Shown here: positions 17,398 to 25,458 of the stretch, one piece after another
How the letters are laid out: every line of letters begins with the position of its first letter
How positions within the stretch are numbered: position 1 is the stretch's first letter
Made by a program: the position numbers and the translations under genes
Assembly: GCA_031271755.1 (NCBI GenBank)
Contig: JAISVB010000054.1
Location: 1-42,550 of the forward strand
Length of the DNA stretch: 42,550 bases
From: Culturomica sp.
Lineage (GTDB): Bacteria; Bacteroidota; Bacteroidia; Bacteroidales; Marinifilaceae
Direction: 5' to 3'
Notes under the pieces: model-generated
Databases searched by the model: none
What the model saw: only the letters and a program-made list of their open reading frames with translations
Told to the model about the DNA's origin: nothing

Positions 17398-17709
17398 GTG
17401 TTTTTCCTGAGCAGCCTGAATATATTGATCTACTGTTTAGTTCCGGCCTTTTTGTTCCTCTGCATGGAAGCCGGAGTGGTGAACAAGCAGGATTTACCCG
17501 CCCTCTCCCGGGCAGGACGGGAGATCCCTGCGGATACGCAAAGCCGCCTGTCGGAATACGTCGATCACCGGACAGTCATTCGGGCGGAAGAACGCCCGGA
17601 ATCCGGCCGGATATGCCCTGAAAAACCGAAATCCCTGTTTCGTTGCCTGATCCGCAGTGGCGGAGAAACGCCCGGCACTATCGGATTAAGGGCACCTCCA
17701 CACCGGTAA
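17398..17709 (+). CDS. Possible small hydrophobic-N-terminus protein, weakly supported
   Basis: A GTG-started frame of 103 codons begins with a membrane-like stretch (FFLSSLNILIYCLVPAFLFLC) and continues with a charged part. I recognise no family. TACCTTTA (17386-17393) four bases before the GTG resembles a -7 box, as in the nearly leaderless genes elsewhere in the window, but no -33 is seen. The C-terminal third (GGETPGTIGLRAPPHR) looks like non-coding translation. It could be a small membrane protein, a decayed gene or chance. Confidence 0.25.
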   Translation: MFFLSSLNILIYCLVPAFLFLCMEAGVVNKQDLPALSRAGREIPADTQSRLSEYVDHRTVIRAEERPESGRICPEKPKSLFRCLIRSGGETPGTIGLRAPPHR

Positions 17710-17868
17710 CTCATTCCTGTTTTCAGGACGACGCTGTCTAAAAAGTGACATTTAAGCAGCTTCTTGTTTATTAAGAAGTGTTCAAAAAGTACTCATCTGC
17801 TTCGCAGCTAAGCACTTTTTGAACATCTTCGGCAAGGTTTCATAATCACACCATTAAAAATAGTACAG
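17710..17868. other. Non-coding stretch before the TonB receptor, with IS-end-like sequence and palindrome
   Basis: GACGCTGTCTAAAAAGTGAC (17730-17749) resembles the ends of some Bacteroidales insertion sequences, but there is no transposase and no matching partner end. A long palindrome follows at 17779-17825. No clear TAnnTTTG promoter was found before the ATG at 17869. Confidence 0.3.
17779..17825. repeat. 47-base palindrome upstream of the TonB receptor (copy 1)
   Basis: TGTTCAAAAAGT (17779-17790) pairs perfectly with ACTTTTTGAACA (17814-17825), and the inner part continues to pair with three mismatches down to CTGC-TTC-GCAG. The reverse complement shares TGTTCAAAA, GTGCTTA and TGCGAAGC with the palindrome at 20072-20130, so the two are related and lie in opposite orientation around the receptor gene. 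It may act as a terminator for the upstream gene, or be a REP-like or mobile hairpin element. Confidence 0.7.
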
Positions 17869-20040
17869 ATGAAATTTTATTACCCCATAATACTGTTTTG
17901 CCTGTTGTCCGGCCACGCATCCGCCGCAACGATCTCCGAAGACTCGATTTCCACGCATCTGACATTGCAGGACATTACCGTACAGGCCGAAAAGCGGGAA
18001 GTTCGCGCCACAGAGCTTCCGATTGCGGTCAGTGTGGTGCGTCCCGGCGACATCCCTGTTTCCGGAAGCACCGATATCCGGAACTTATCCGGTATCGTGC
18101 CCAACTTTTTTATGTTGGAGTACGGTTTAAAACTGTCCACGCCTGTCTTTCTGCGCGGCATCGGCACCCCTACCGCCAACCCGGCCGTAGGACTGTATAT
18201 GGACGGCGTACCTGTATTCGACAAGAATGCCTACATTTTTGACCTGTACGACATCCGGCAGATCGAAGTGCTTCGCGGCCCCCAGGGAACCCTGCAGGGG
18301 CGGAACACCCTCGGCGGCATGATCAACATCCTGACCAATCCTCCCTCCTCCACTCCCTCCATCGCCTTCAAAGCCGGATACGCCAACCACAATACCCGGA
18401 ATTTCCACCTCCTGGCCAATCTGCCGGCTACCGGGAACTTCTTCAACAAATTGCTGTTGGCCTGGTCGGGCAGCGACGGTTTTTTCACCAACAAATACAA
18501 CGGAGAGAAGGTCGATAAAAACGAAGGGCTTACCCTGCGCTACCAGGGACGCTGGCTGCCGGGCACCGGCTGGGACATCCGGCTGGGGGCCAACTACTAC
18601 AAAACCGAGGATGGCGGTTACGGCTACTACCATCCCGATTCGCTGCGGAAAGCGCCCTACAAGGTCTCTTACAATTCCCCCAGTTCCTATAAACGGGACC
18701 TGGTAACCGCTTACCTGAACATCCGGAAAGAGTTGGACGATCTGTCGCTGAATTCCGTCACCTCCTACACCTATTACGACGATGACCAGAAGACAGACCA
18801 AGACTACTCCGATCTGGATATCTACTACAACGAAAAGCCTTCCCGCCAAAACCTGCTGACACAGGAGATCAACCTGCGCTCCGGCAACACCGGGCGATTT
18901 GAGTGGGTGGTCGGCACCTTCGGCTTTTACAAAGACCTCTCCAACGACTTGACAACGAATTACGGCTCCCAAAAGAACCTGGTGCAGATCACCATGCGTC
19001 CCAACATGCCTCCGGTTCCGGTGCTGGCCGCTTATGTGCAGGACATCTACCACAACAACACATTGACCCGGGGATGGGCCGGATACGGACAGGCTACGAT
19101 CAAAGAGGTGCTGCCCGGCCTGTCGTTTACGGCCGGCATCCGGTACGATACGGAGTACGCCCGGGCTAACTACGCAGACAAACGGGTGCGTACGAACAGG
19201 CCGGAGCAGGACACCGCTTTCCGGAACTCCCAAACTTCCCGGGAGTGGCTGCCCAAATTCTCCCTGCTCTACCGGTGGAACAGGCAGAACTCCGCCTACG
19301 CCACCGTCTCCAAAGGTTACAAAGCCGGCGGCTACAACATTGTCCTGAACATGGCGCGCAACAACCTGAGCTACCGAAACGACTACACCTGGAACTACGA
19401 GGCGGGCTACAAATATTTCAGCCGCAACCGCCATTTCCGCCTGAACGCAGCTCTTTTCTACATTGAGTGGAAGGATCAGCAACTCTTTCAGATGGAGATG
19501 AACGCCGCCATCATCAAAAACGGAGGAGACGCCTCCAGCCTGGGAGCCGAATTGGATGCGGAGTGGCGTTTCCTGCCAGAATGGACTGCTACGCTGGCGG
19601 CCGGTTACACACAGGCGGAATACACGGACTACTCCGGCACAGCCATCATGGGCGGAGGCGCATTTGATTACAAAGGGAACCGCCTTCCGATGGTGCCGGA
19701 GTACACCTTCAACGCCGGGTTGCAATACGACAAAAACATCCGGTGGCTCTTCTTCCGCCGGTTAGCGGCTTCTACACAGGTCAGTGGCATCGGCGCCCAC
19801 CGGTTCGACGACGCGAACGACGCGGCGCTGGAACAAAAACCGTACTTTTTGTGGCACGCTTCCTGCCTCCTTTCCGGCGAACACATCGACTTGGAACTCT
19901 GGGCGAAAAACATCCTGAACACGCACTACTTTGCTAACATGCTTGCCAGTCCCATGTCGGTGGTAAGCCCGGACATGAAATACCTGGGGCAATCCGGCTC
20001 CCCCGCCGCTTTGGGAGTTTCACTGGGGGTGAAGTTTTAA
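17869..20040 (+). CDS. TonB-dependent outer-membrane receptor
   Basis: The 723-residue protein has a signal peptide (MKFYYPIILFCLLSGHASAA), a TonB-box-like segment (LQDITVQAEKRE, about residues 32-43) and a plug domain (about 45-155) with VFLRGIG, VGLYMDGVPV and IEVLRGPQGTLQGRNTLGG. A long beta-barrel ends in the typical terminal phenylalanine (SLGVKF). It lacks the N-terminal carboxypeptidase-like domain of SusC proteins and resembles the iron-complex class of receptors, but the ligand cannot be told. It stands alone between two related palindromes and is convergent with the kinase gene. Confidence 0.9.
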   Translation: MKFYYPIILFCLLSGHASAATISEDSISTHLTLQDITVQAEKREVRATELPIAVSVVRPGDIPVSGSTDIRNLSGIVPNFFMLEYGLKLSTPVFLRGIGTPTANPAVGLYMDGVPVFDKNAYIFDLYDIRQIEVLRGPQGTLQGRNTLGGMINILTNPPSSTPSIAFKAGYANHNTRNFHLLANLPATGNFFNKLLLAWSGSDGFFTNKYNGEKVDKNEGLTLRYQGRWLPGTGWDIRLGANYYKTEDGGYGYYHPDSLRKAPYKVSYNSPSSYKRDLVTAYLNIRKELDDLSLNSVTSYTYYDDDQKTDQDYSDLDIYYNEKPSRQNLLTQEINLRSGNTGRFEWVVGTFGFYKDLSNDLTTNYGSQKNLVQITMRPNMPPVPVLAAYVQDIYHNNTLTRGWAGYGQATIKEVLPGLSFTAGIRYDTEYARANYADKRVRTNRPEQDTAFRNSQTSREWLPKFSLLYRWNRQNSAYATVSKGYKAGGYNIVLNMARNNLSYRNDYTWNYEAGYKYFSRNRHFRLNAALFYIEWKDQQLFQMEMNAAIIKNGGDASSLGAELDAEWRFLPEWTATLAAGYTQAEYTDYSGTAIMGGGAFDYKGNRLPMVPEYTFNAGLQYDKNIRWLFFRRLAASTQVSGIGAHRFDDANDAALEQKPYFLWHASCLLSGEHIDLELWAKNILNTHYFANMLASPMSVVSPDMKYLGQSGSPAALGVSLGVKF

Positions 20041-20067
20041 GACAGTAAGACCGTAAGACAGTAAGAG
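20041..20067. repeat. Short imperfect tandem repeat (GTAAGAC-type, three units)
   Basis: Directly after the receptor stop the sequence reads GACAGTAAGA, CCGTAAGA, CAGTAAGAG: three copies of a GTAAGA core at 8- to 9-base steps. It is too short to code and abuts the palindrome that begins at 20072. Confidence 0.6.
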
Positions 20068-20071
20068 AATG

Positions 20072-20130
20072 CGTGTTCAAAAGTGCTTATATGCGAAGCC
20101 GCTGGAGCGGATCAAGTATTTTTGAACACG
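20072..20130. repeat. 59-base palindrome between receptor and kinase genes (copy 2)
   Basis: CGTGTTCAAAA (20072-20082) pairs perfectly with TTTTGAACACG (20120-20130); the interior pairs partly. It shares the outer arms and the GTGCTTA..TGCGAAGC segment with the inverted copy at 17779-17825. Lying between convergent genes, four bases past the kinase stop, it is well placed as a bidirectional transcription stop, although it lacks a classical long T run. Confidence 0.65.
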
Positions 20131-20133
20131 TAT

Positions 20134-21105
20134 TTACCAAATCATGGTGAAGACACTTCCCTTACCCGGTTCGGATTGGACTGTGAGCGTGCCGCCGTGA
20201 CGGCTCATGATCTGGCGCGAAAGGCTCAGGCCAATGCCCGATCCCTTCGGTTTGGTCGTATAGAATGGGATGAAGATCCGCTCCAGCGCCTCCGGGACAA
20301 TGCCGCTCCCGTTGTCCGATACACGAAGCACCGACCGGCCCTCTTTCCGGAAAGCTTCCACTCGGATTTCACCTCCGGACGCCTCTATAGCGTTCTTTAT
20401 CAGGTTGATCAACACCTGTTCCAGCAGCGAACGGTCGGCATGCAGCCGCATCTCGGGCGGATCCGTCCGAAAAACAAGCATCCCCTCCTGCTCCGAAAAG
20501 ATCTTCCGGATGGAATGGAACAGGTCGGCCACCGGAAAAAACTGTTTTACCGGGACGGAAATGCGCGTCAGGCGGCGGTAATTCTCCACAAATTCGAGCA
20601 GTCCGCTGCTCCGTCGCCGGATGGCTTGCATCGCCTCCAACAGGATCCGGTACTCTTTTTCGTCCGGCCGCTGCTCTCCGGAACGTTCCAGCACGGTCTG
20701 CGAAAGGGAGATGATGGGGGTCAGCGAATTCATGATTTCGTGGGTCAACACCCGGATCAGCTTTTGCCAGGCATCGGTTTCCGCTTCCGTGATCACATAT
20801 TCGTGCAGGCGCGAGCGGAACGAAGCGAGCGCCTGGTTCATGGCCCGGTTCAATTCGCCATCCTTTATTCTGGCGCCTTCGGGAAAGGAGATATTCAGGT
20901 CTCCGTAGCGGATCGCGGCGATCATCTGCTCCATCCGCCGGGCGGCCGAGCGGCCGGTAGACAGAATGGAAATCGCCAGCGCGATCGCCGCGATCCCGAT
21001 CAGCACAGCGGTAAAATAACTCTCCCGCACAAAGAAGAACACGCTGACGACCGGAAGGATCATCAGTACGATCAATTTCAGTACCAATCCGAGATTTTGC
21101 TTCAT
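20134..21105 (-). CDS. Membrane histidine kinase with minimal sensor loop
   Basis: The 323-residue kinase has two N-terminal membrane helices (about residues 7-25 and 31-48) joined by only about five residues, so there is no periplasmic sensor domain. A HAMP-like linker follows, then the H-box VLTHEIMNSLTP with histidine at 122, the N-box LINLIKNAIEAS, and ATP-binding motifs VSDNGSGI, PFYTTKPKGSGIGLSL and a final GGTLTVQSEPGKGSVF. It should phosphorylate the regulator encoded just upstream, with which it shares an ATGA overlap. Such short-loop kinases often sense signals in the membrane or from a transporter; that is inferred. Confidence 0.9.
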   Translation of the reverse strand: MKQNLGLVLKLIVLMILPVVSVFFFVRESYFTAVLIGIAAIALAISILSTGRSAARRMEQMIAAIRYGDLNISFPEGARIKDGELNRAMNQALASFRSRLHEYVITEAETDAWQKLIRVLTHEIMNSLTPIISLSQTVLERSGEQRPDEKEYRILLEAMQAIRRRSSGLLEFVENYRRLTRISVPVKQFFPVADLFHSIRKIFSEQEGMLVFRTDPPEMRLHADRSLLEQVLINLIKNAIEASGGEIRVEAFRKEGRSVLRVSDNGSGIVPEALERIFIPFYTTKPKGSGIGLSLSRQIMSRHGGTLTVQSEPGKGSVFTMIW

Positions 21106-22466
21106 CGCTTCTGTTTTTCTAATTTGCGGTACAGGGCGTAACGGGTGATCCCCAACAGTTCGGCCGCCCGGCTGACGTTTCCTTCCGCCCGGCGGAGCGC
21201 CTGTTCGATGGCTTCGCTTTCGAGTTTGTCCAAATTCAACTCTTCCAGCGGTCGTCGTCCTGTCGAACCGGGCGTCAACATGAAGTGCTGCGGCAGCAAC
21301 TCCTCCCCGCCGGAGAGGATCACGGCCCGTTCCACCGCATGCTCCAATTCACGGACATTCCCCGGCCAGGGATACTTCAACAGCTTTTTCTTCACCTCCT
21401 GCGAAAGCCTGCCCGGATTTTTCCGGTATTTTTTGCCGAAACGTTCCAGAAAATGTTCGGCCAGCAGCACCACATCGTCTCCCCGTTCGCGCAGAGGCGG
21501 GATGTGCAGTTCAATGGTATTGATCCGGTAAAGCAGGTCGGGGCGGAATTTCCCGGCGACGATCAGCTCCCGGATATCGGCATTGGTGGCCGAGATCAGG
21601 CGTACGTCGATCGGAACAGGCCGGGTGGCGCCCAACCGGACGATTTCGCGCTTCTCAATGGCGGTCAGCAGTTTGGCTTGCATAGGCAGGCTCAGGTTTC
21701 CGATCTCATCCAGGAAGAGCGTACCGCTTCCCGCCACTTCCAGGCGTCCCGGCTTCTCTTTTCTGGCGTCGGTGAATGCCCCTTTTTCGTAACCGAACAG
21801 TTCGCTTTCGAACAAAGTTTCGGGAATACTCCCCAGGTCGATGGAAACAAAAACCCGGTCTGCGCGGGGCGATCGGCGGTGCACAGCCCGGGCCACAAGG
21901 TCTTTTCCCGTACCGTTTTCACCGGTGATCAGGATATTGGCATCGGTATCCCGCAATTTTTCGATGGTGCGGAACAACTCCTGCATGGAGGCACTCGCGC
22001 CGATGATCTCCCCGCTCCCATCGACAGCCGGCGTACCCAGTACGGAAACCCGCTGTTGCAGGTCTTCTACCCGGCGGCGGCTTTTCCTCAACGCCACCGC
22101 CGAAGAGAGGGTGGCGAGCAATTTCTCCTTTTCCCAGGGTTTCGGCACAAAATCGACCGCTCCGGCCTTGATCGCCTCAACGGCCTTTTCCATGTCGGCA
22201 TAGGCCGTCATAAAGATCACTGCGGCGTCGGGATCCATCCGCAGGATCTCCTCCAACCAGCGGAAACCTTCGCAGCCGCTGCTGGCATCCTGCCGGAAAT
22301 TCATGTCGAGCAACACCACATCCGGCGGGTAGCGGGTCATGAAATGACCGATCCGTTCCGGGTCGGTCGTTACCCGGATCTCGTCCATGTACGGTTCCAA
22401 CAACAGATTCAACGCGAAGAGGATATCTTCGTTGTCGTCGACGATCAATATTTTTCCCTTCTGCAT
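21102..22466 (-). CDS. Sigma-54-dependent response regulator (NtrC family)
   Basis: The ATG at 22466 (MQKGKILIVDDNED) is chosen; a frame to 22508 adds 14 unlikely residues. The 454-residue protein has a receiver domain (phospho-acceptor Asp54 in VVLLDMNF, Thr87, Lys109) and an AAA+ domain with Walker A GENGTGKD (182-189). The sigma-54 contact loop reads GAFTDA (229-234) instead of the canonical GAFTGA, and Walker B is GTLFLDEIG. A Fis-type helix-turn-helix (NVSRAAELLGITRYALYRKL) closes the protein. It is divergent from the exporter operon, whose upstream region has a sigma-54-like promoter and two palindromic sites. Confidence 0.93.
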   Translation of the reverse strand: MQKGKILIVDDNEDILFALNLLLEPYMDEIRVTTDPERIGHFMTRYPPDVVLLDMNFRQDASSGCEGFRWLEEILRMDPDAAVIFMTAYADMEKAVEAIKAGAVDFVPKPWEKEKLLATLSSAVALRKSRRRVEDLQQRVSVLGTPAVDGSGEIIGASASMQELFRTIEKLRDTDANILITGENGTGKDLVARAVHRRSPRADRVFVSIDLGSIPETLFESELFGYEKGAFTDARKEKPGRLEVAGSGTLFLDEIGNLSLPMQAKLLTAIEKREIVRLGATRPVPIDVRLISATNADIRELIVAGKFRPDLLYRINTIELHIPPLRERGDDVVLLAEHFLERFGKKYRKNPGRLSQEVKKKLLKYPWPGNVRELEHAVERAVILSGGEELLPQHFMLTPGSTGRRPLEELNLDKLESEAIEQALRRAEGNVSRAAELLGITRYALYRKLEKQKR

Positions 22467-22495
22467 ACAAACTCTCTCTAACTGTTCCACATACA

Positions 22496-22503
22496 CAAAG
22501 ATA
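22496..22503 (-). promoter_or_regulatory. -7 promoter box of the response regulator-kinase operon
   Basis: The minus strand reads TATCTTTG, a perfect -7 box 29 bases before the regulator ATG. The expected -33 zone (about 22522-22530) overlaps the first palindromic site at 22526-22539, which would allow the regulator to affect its own transcription. No clear TTTG is present at the ideal distance. Confidence 0.45.
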
Positions 22504-22525
22504 TACAAAAACAGCGGGAAAAATT

Positions 22526-22560
22526 GTGCGAAATCGAACTTTTTTCGTGCGATAACGCAC
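22526..22560. promoter_or_regulatory. Putative enhancer sites for the NtrC-type regulator
   Basis: Site A, GTGCGAAATCGAAC (22526-22539), and site B, GTGCGATAACGCAC (22547-22560), match at 11 of 14 positions and begin exactly 21 bp apart, two helical turns. Site B is a perfect inverted repeat GTGCG-N4-CGCAC. A further half-site GTTCGA follows at 22562-22567. They lie roughly 80-115 bp upstream of the predicted start of the exporter operon, the usual distance for NtrC-family activators. Confidence 0.55.
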
Positions 22561-22615
22561 AGTTCGACAGCTCAAGAATACCATGTATAGTTCTGTATAT
22601 GTGTAAATTATAAAA

Positions 22616-22632
22616 TTGGCACACTTTGTGAT
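22616..22632 (+). promoter_or_regulatory. Sigma-54-like promoter of the exporter operon
   Basis: TTGGCAC (22616-22622) matches the -24 element YTGGCAC fully. The -12 element reads TGAT (22629-22632), with the essential G at 22630 but A in place of the following C. Spacing between the GG and the -12 dinucleotide is 10 bp, as required. The start point would be near 22642, three bases before the first ATG of the TolC gene, so either the mRNA is nearly leaderless or the GTG at 22660 is the true start. Confidence 0.5.
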
Positions 22633-22644
22633 ATTACCAAATGC

Positions 22645-24141
22645 ATGACATACAACAACGTGAAAAAAAACCTCTGTGTGCTGACGGGAATAGTGTTTGC
22701 GCTCTCTTCCCCGTTCCTGTGCCGGGCGCAGGAAAAACGGATACTGACCCTGGACGAAGCCATTGCCCGGGCGCGGATCTACTCCTCCCAAGCCCTTGCG
22801 GCGCGCCATACGTTCCGGGCTTCGTACTGGAATTGGCGCTCCTTTCAAGCTGACTATCTGCCGTCGGTATCTTTCAGCCTGAATCCTTCACTGAACCGTT
22901 CCATCGAATCGATCATCCTGCCCGACGGGAGCGACAGTTACGTACGCCGCGACCAATTGACCGTGAACAGCTCGCTGAACATCAGCCAGAATGTGCCCCT
23001 GACCGGCGGCCGGATCTACGCAGAGAGCTCCCTGCAACGCATCGACCTCCTGACCGATGGTTCCAAGGCCTACCGGAGCATGCCGGTGGTGATCGGCTAC
23101 TCGCAGGATCTCTTCGGCTACAACAGCCAGAAATGGCAGCGCCGGATCCAGCCCCTGCGCTACACCGAAGCGGAAAAGAACTACATCGAAGCGATGGAAA
23201 ACGTCTCCCGGACGGCAGCCCAGCTCTTTTTTGCCCTCATTGTGGCGCAAACCTCGTGGGAGATCGCCCGGGACAACCACGCCAACGCCGACACACTCTA
23301 CCGCATTGCGCAGAGGCGTTACGAAAGATTGGGAACCATCACCGAAAACGACATGTTGCAATTGGAGATCAACCAACTCGGCGCCCAGACCGACAGGATG
23401 AACGCCCGGATGGAGGTCGACGACTGCATGTTCGAGTTGCGCCGTTACTTAGGCCTGACGGACGACGTGGAGATCGAAGCCGTTCCGGACGAACAGATCC
23501 CGCTTTTTGAAGTCGATGAGTTGCTGGCCTTAGAGATGGCGCTGGCCAACAATGCCGAGAGCATCTCCCTGCAGCGCCAATTGATCGAGAGCGAAAGTTC
23601 CGTTTCGTCCGCCCGCTCCCAACGGGGCTTTCAGGCCGATTTTTTTATGGAATTCGGGCTTTCCCAAAGCGCCGGCACCTTGCAGGAGGCTTTTCGTTCG
23701 CCGCGACAGCAGGAGGTCGTGCGCCTCGGCTTCCAGATCCCGATCTTGGACTGGGGCGTGGGGAAAGGACGGGTGAAGGTGGCCGAAAGCAACCACGAAC
23801 GGGTGCAGATCGAGATAGAACAAAACCGGATCGCCTTTCGCCAGAATATAGTGAAAATGGTTCGGCAATTCAACCTGCAAGCGGACAAGATCACCATCGC
23901 CTCCAAAACCGACAAAACCGCCCGGCGCCGCTATGAAGTAACCCAGAAGCTTTATTTACAGGGAAAAGTCACGACGCTCGAATTGAATGCAGCCATCTCC
24001 GAAAAGGACGCCGCCCGCCGCAGTTACATCAACTCGATCTACCAGTTCTGGAACCTCTATTACAACCTGAGGGCGCTGACCGGCTACGATTTCCGGCGAC
24101 AGGCCGTCATCACGGAAAATTTTACCACACTCATCCGATAA
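22645..24141 (+). CDS. TolC-family outer-membrane efflux protein
   Basis: The 498-residue protein has a signal peptide (VKKNLCVLTGIVFALSSPFL..CRAQ) and two outer-membrane-efflux repeats: one from ILTLDEAIARARIYSSQALA, the second in the C-terminal half (LALEMALANNAESISLQRQL), each with long amphipathic helices. It should form the trimeric channel of the tripartite exporter encoded downstream. The start may be ATG 22645 or GTG 22660; the latter would give a more normal signal peptide and a longer leader. It is the first gene of a five-gene operon whose next start follows its stop directly. Confidence 0.9.
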   Translation: MTYNNVKKNLCVLTGIVFALSSPFLCRAQEKRILTLDEAIARARIYSSQALAARHTFRASYWNWRSFQADYLPSVSFSLNPSLNRSIESIILPDGSDSYVRRDQLTVNSSLNISQNVPLTGGRIYAESSLQRIDLLTDGSKAYRSMPVVIGYSQDLFGYNSQKWQRRIQPLRYTEAEKNYIEAMENVSRTAAQLFFALIVAQTSWEIARDNHANADTLYRIAQRRYERLGTITENDMLQLEINQLGAQTDRMNARMEVDDCMFELRRYLGLTDDVEIEAVPDEQIPLFEVDELLALEMALANNAESISLQRQLIESESSVSSARSQRGFQADFFMEFGLSQSAGTLQEAFRSPRQQEVVRLGFQIPILDWGVGKGRVKVAESNHERVQIEIEQNRIAFRQNIVKMVRQFNLQADKITIASKTDKTARRRYEVTQKLYLQGKVTTLELNAAISEKDAARRSYINSIYQFWNLYYNLRALTGYDFRRQAVITENFTTLIR

Positions 24142-25434
24142 ATGATGGATACAAATTTGCACACAGAAAATCATTCCGGAATGGACCGGAGCATTTCCCC
24201 GAAACCGTTCTGGTTCCGCTACCGGTATTACCTGATCGGAGCCCTCCTTTTCCTATCGTTGATCGTCTATATTTTAATCGTTTCGACCGGGGGGCAAAAA
24301 CTGCGTATCGACCTCGAAAATATCGTCGTGGCCGAAGCCAGGCAGGATAAATTCTTAGAATACCTCAACGTCGAAGGGATCGTCCAGCCCATACTGACCG
24401 TAAAGATCAATACACTCGAATCCGGCCGGGTAGACCGGATCGTGGCCGAGGGAGGAATGATGGTGGACGAAGGCGACACCATCCTGGTACTCTCCAATCC
24501 CGAATTGCTGCGCACCATCGAAGACCAGCGCGACGAATGGGAGCGGCAACGGATCACCTTCCGGCAACAGGAGATCGAAATGGAACAGAAAAGCATCAAC
24601 CTCCGGCAGCAAACCCTGCAAAATACCTACGAATTGAACCGCCTGGCCAAAAGCTTTGCCCTGGATCAGGAGGAGTTCGAGATGGGGGTCATCAGCAAAG
24701 CCCAACTGGAGGTCAAGCGGGACGAGTTTGAATACCGGAAAAAAAGCACCGCCCTGCAATTGGAAGGCCTGCGCGGCGACAGCATCTCCAGCCGCCTGCG
24801 ACAGGAGTTGATGAAAAACGAGGTAGAGCAGGCCGGGAAAAAATTCCTCCGGGTACAGCAACGGGCGGACCATCTGGTGGTACGCGCCCCGGTATCCGGG
24901 CAGTTGAGTTCGGTCGAAGCTACGCCCGGACAGCAGGTGGGCGGTTCTACAACGATCGGCGAAATCAAGATCCTCGAACCGTTCAAGCTCTACACACAGT
25001 TGGACGAGTATTACATCGACCGCATCGTGTCCGGGCTCCCGGCCTATGCCATCGTGGGTGCGGAGCGTTATCCGCTGCGGATCACAAAGGTGGTCCCGGA
25101 GGTGCGCGACCGGAGTTTCGAAGTCGACCTGGTCTTTTCCGGCGAACGTCCGGAAAACATCCGGATCGGAAAAGCATTCCGGGTGCAGATCGAACTCGAC
25201 CAGGCCGAGGAGGCGGTGATCATCCCCCGCGGCGATTTCTTCCCGGTCACGGGCGGGCAGTGGATTTTCCGGATAAACGAAGCCGGCACGAAAGCCGTGC
25301 GCGTACCCATTGCCATCGGGCGGCAAAATCCGCAGCATTACGAAGTGATTTCCGGGCTCGCAAATGGCGACCGGGTGATCCTTTCCGGCTACAACACCTT
25401 CGGCGAAGCAGCCGAACTGCTTCTGAAGCAGTAA
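24142..25434 (+). CDS. Periplasmic adaptor (HlyD/MacA-like membrane fusion protein)
   Basis: The 430-residue protein has a cytoplasmic tail of about 29 residues, one membrane helix (about 30-47), a lipoyl-like half (KINTLESGRVDRIVAEGGMMVDEGDTILVLS) and a long coiled-coil hairpin (about 115-240). The second lipoyl half follows (LVVRAPVSGQLSSVEATPGQQV), with beta-barrel and membrane-proximal parts after it. It links the inner-membrane permeases with the TolC-like channel. It starts immediately after the TolC stop (TAA ATG). Unlike many RND adaptors it is not a lipoprotein. Confidence 0.88.
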   Translation: MMDTNLHTENHSGMDRSISPKPFWFRYRYYLIGALLFLSLIVYILIVSTGGQKLRIDLENIVVAEARQDKFLEYLNVEGIVQPILTVKINTLESGRVDRIVAEGGMMVDEGDTILVLSNPELLRTIEDQRDEWERQRITFRQQEIEMEQKSINLRQQTLQNTYELNRLAKSFALDQEEFEMGVISKAQLEVKRDEFEYRKKSTALQLEGLRGDSISSRLRQELMKNEVEQAGKKFLRVQQRADHLVVRAPVSGQLSSVEATPGQQVGGSTTIGEIKILEPFKLYTQLDEYYIDRIVSGLPAYAIVGAERYPLRITKVVPEVRDRSFEVDLVFSGERPENIRIGKAFRVQIELDQAEEAVIIPRGDFFPVTGGQWIFRINEAGTKAVRVPIAIGRQNPQHYEVISGLANGDRVILSGYNTFGEAAELLLKQ

Positions 25435-25458
25435 TCCTTACCTTCAAAAATACAACGC

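Noticed and set aside
17730-17749. Insertion-sequence end
   Set aside because: The sequence looks like the terminus of some Bacteroidales insertion sequences, but there is no partner inverted repeat, no target duplication and no transposase, so it was kept only as a note.
18127-19725. A 532-codon open frame on the minus strand inside the TonB receptor gene
   Set aside because: It lies entirely antisense to a gene with clear domain motifs; its composition (valine-, glycine- and glutamine-rich, no motif) is typical of a shadow frame in GC-balanced DNA.
21285-22481. A 398-codon plus-strand frame across the response regulator gene
   Set aside because: It is antisense to a clear NtrC-type protein, has no recognisable domain and no promoter or start context.
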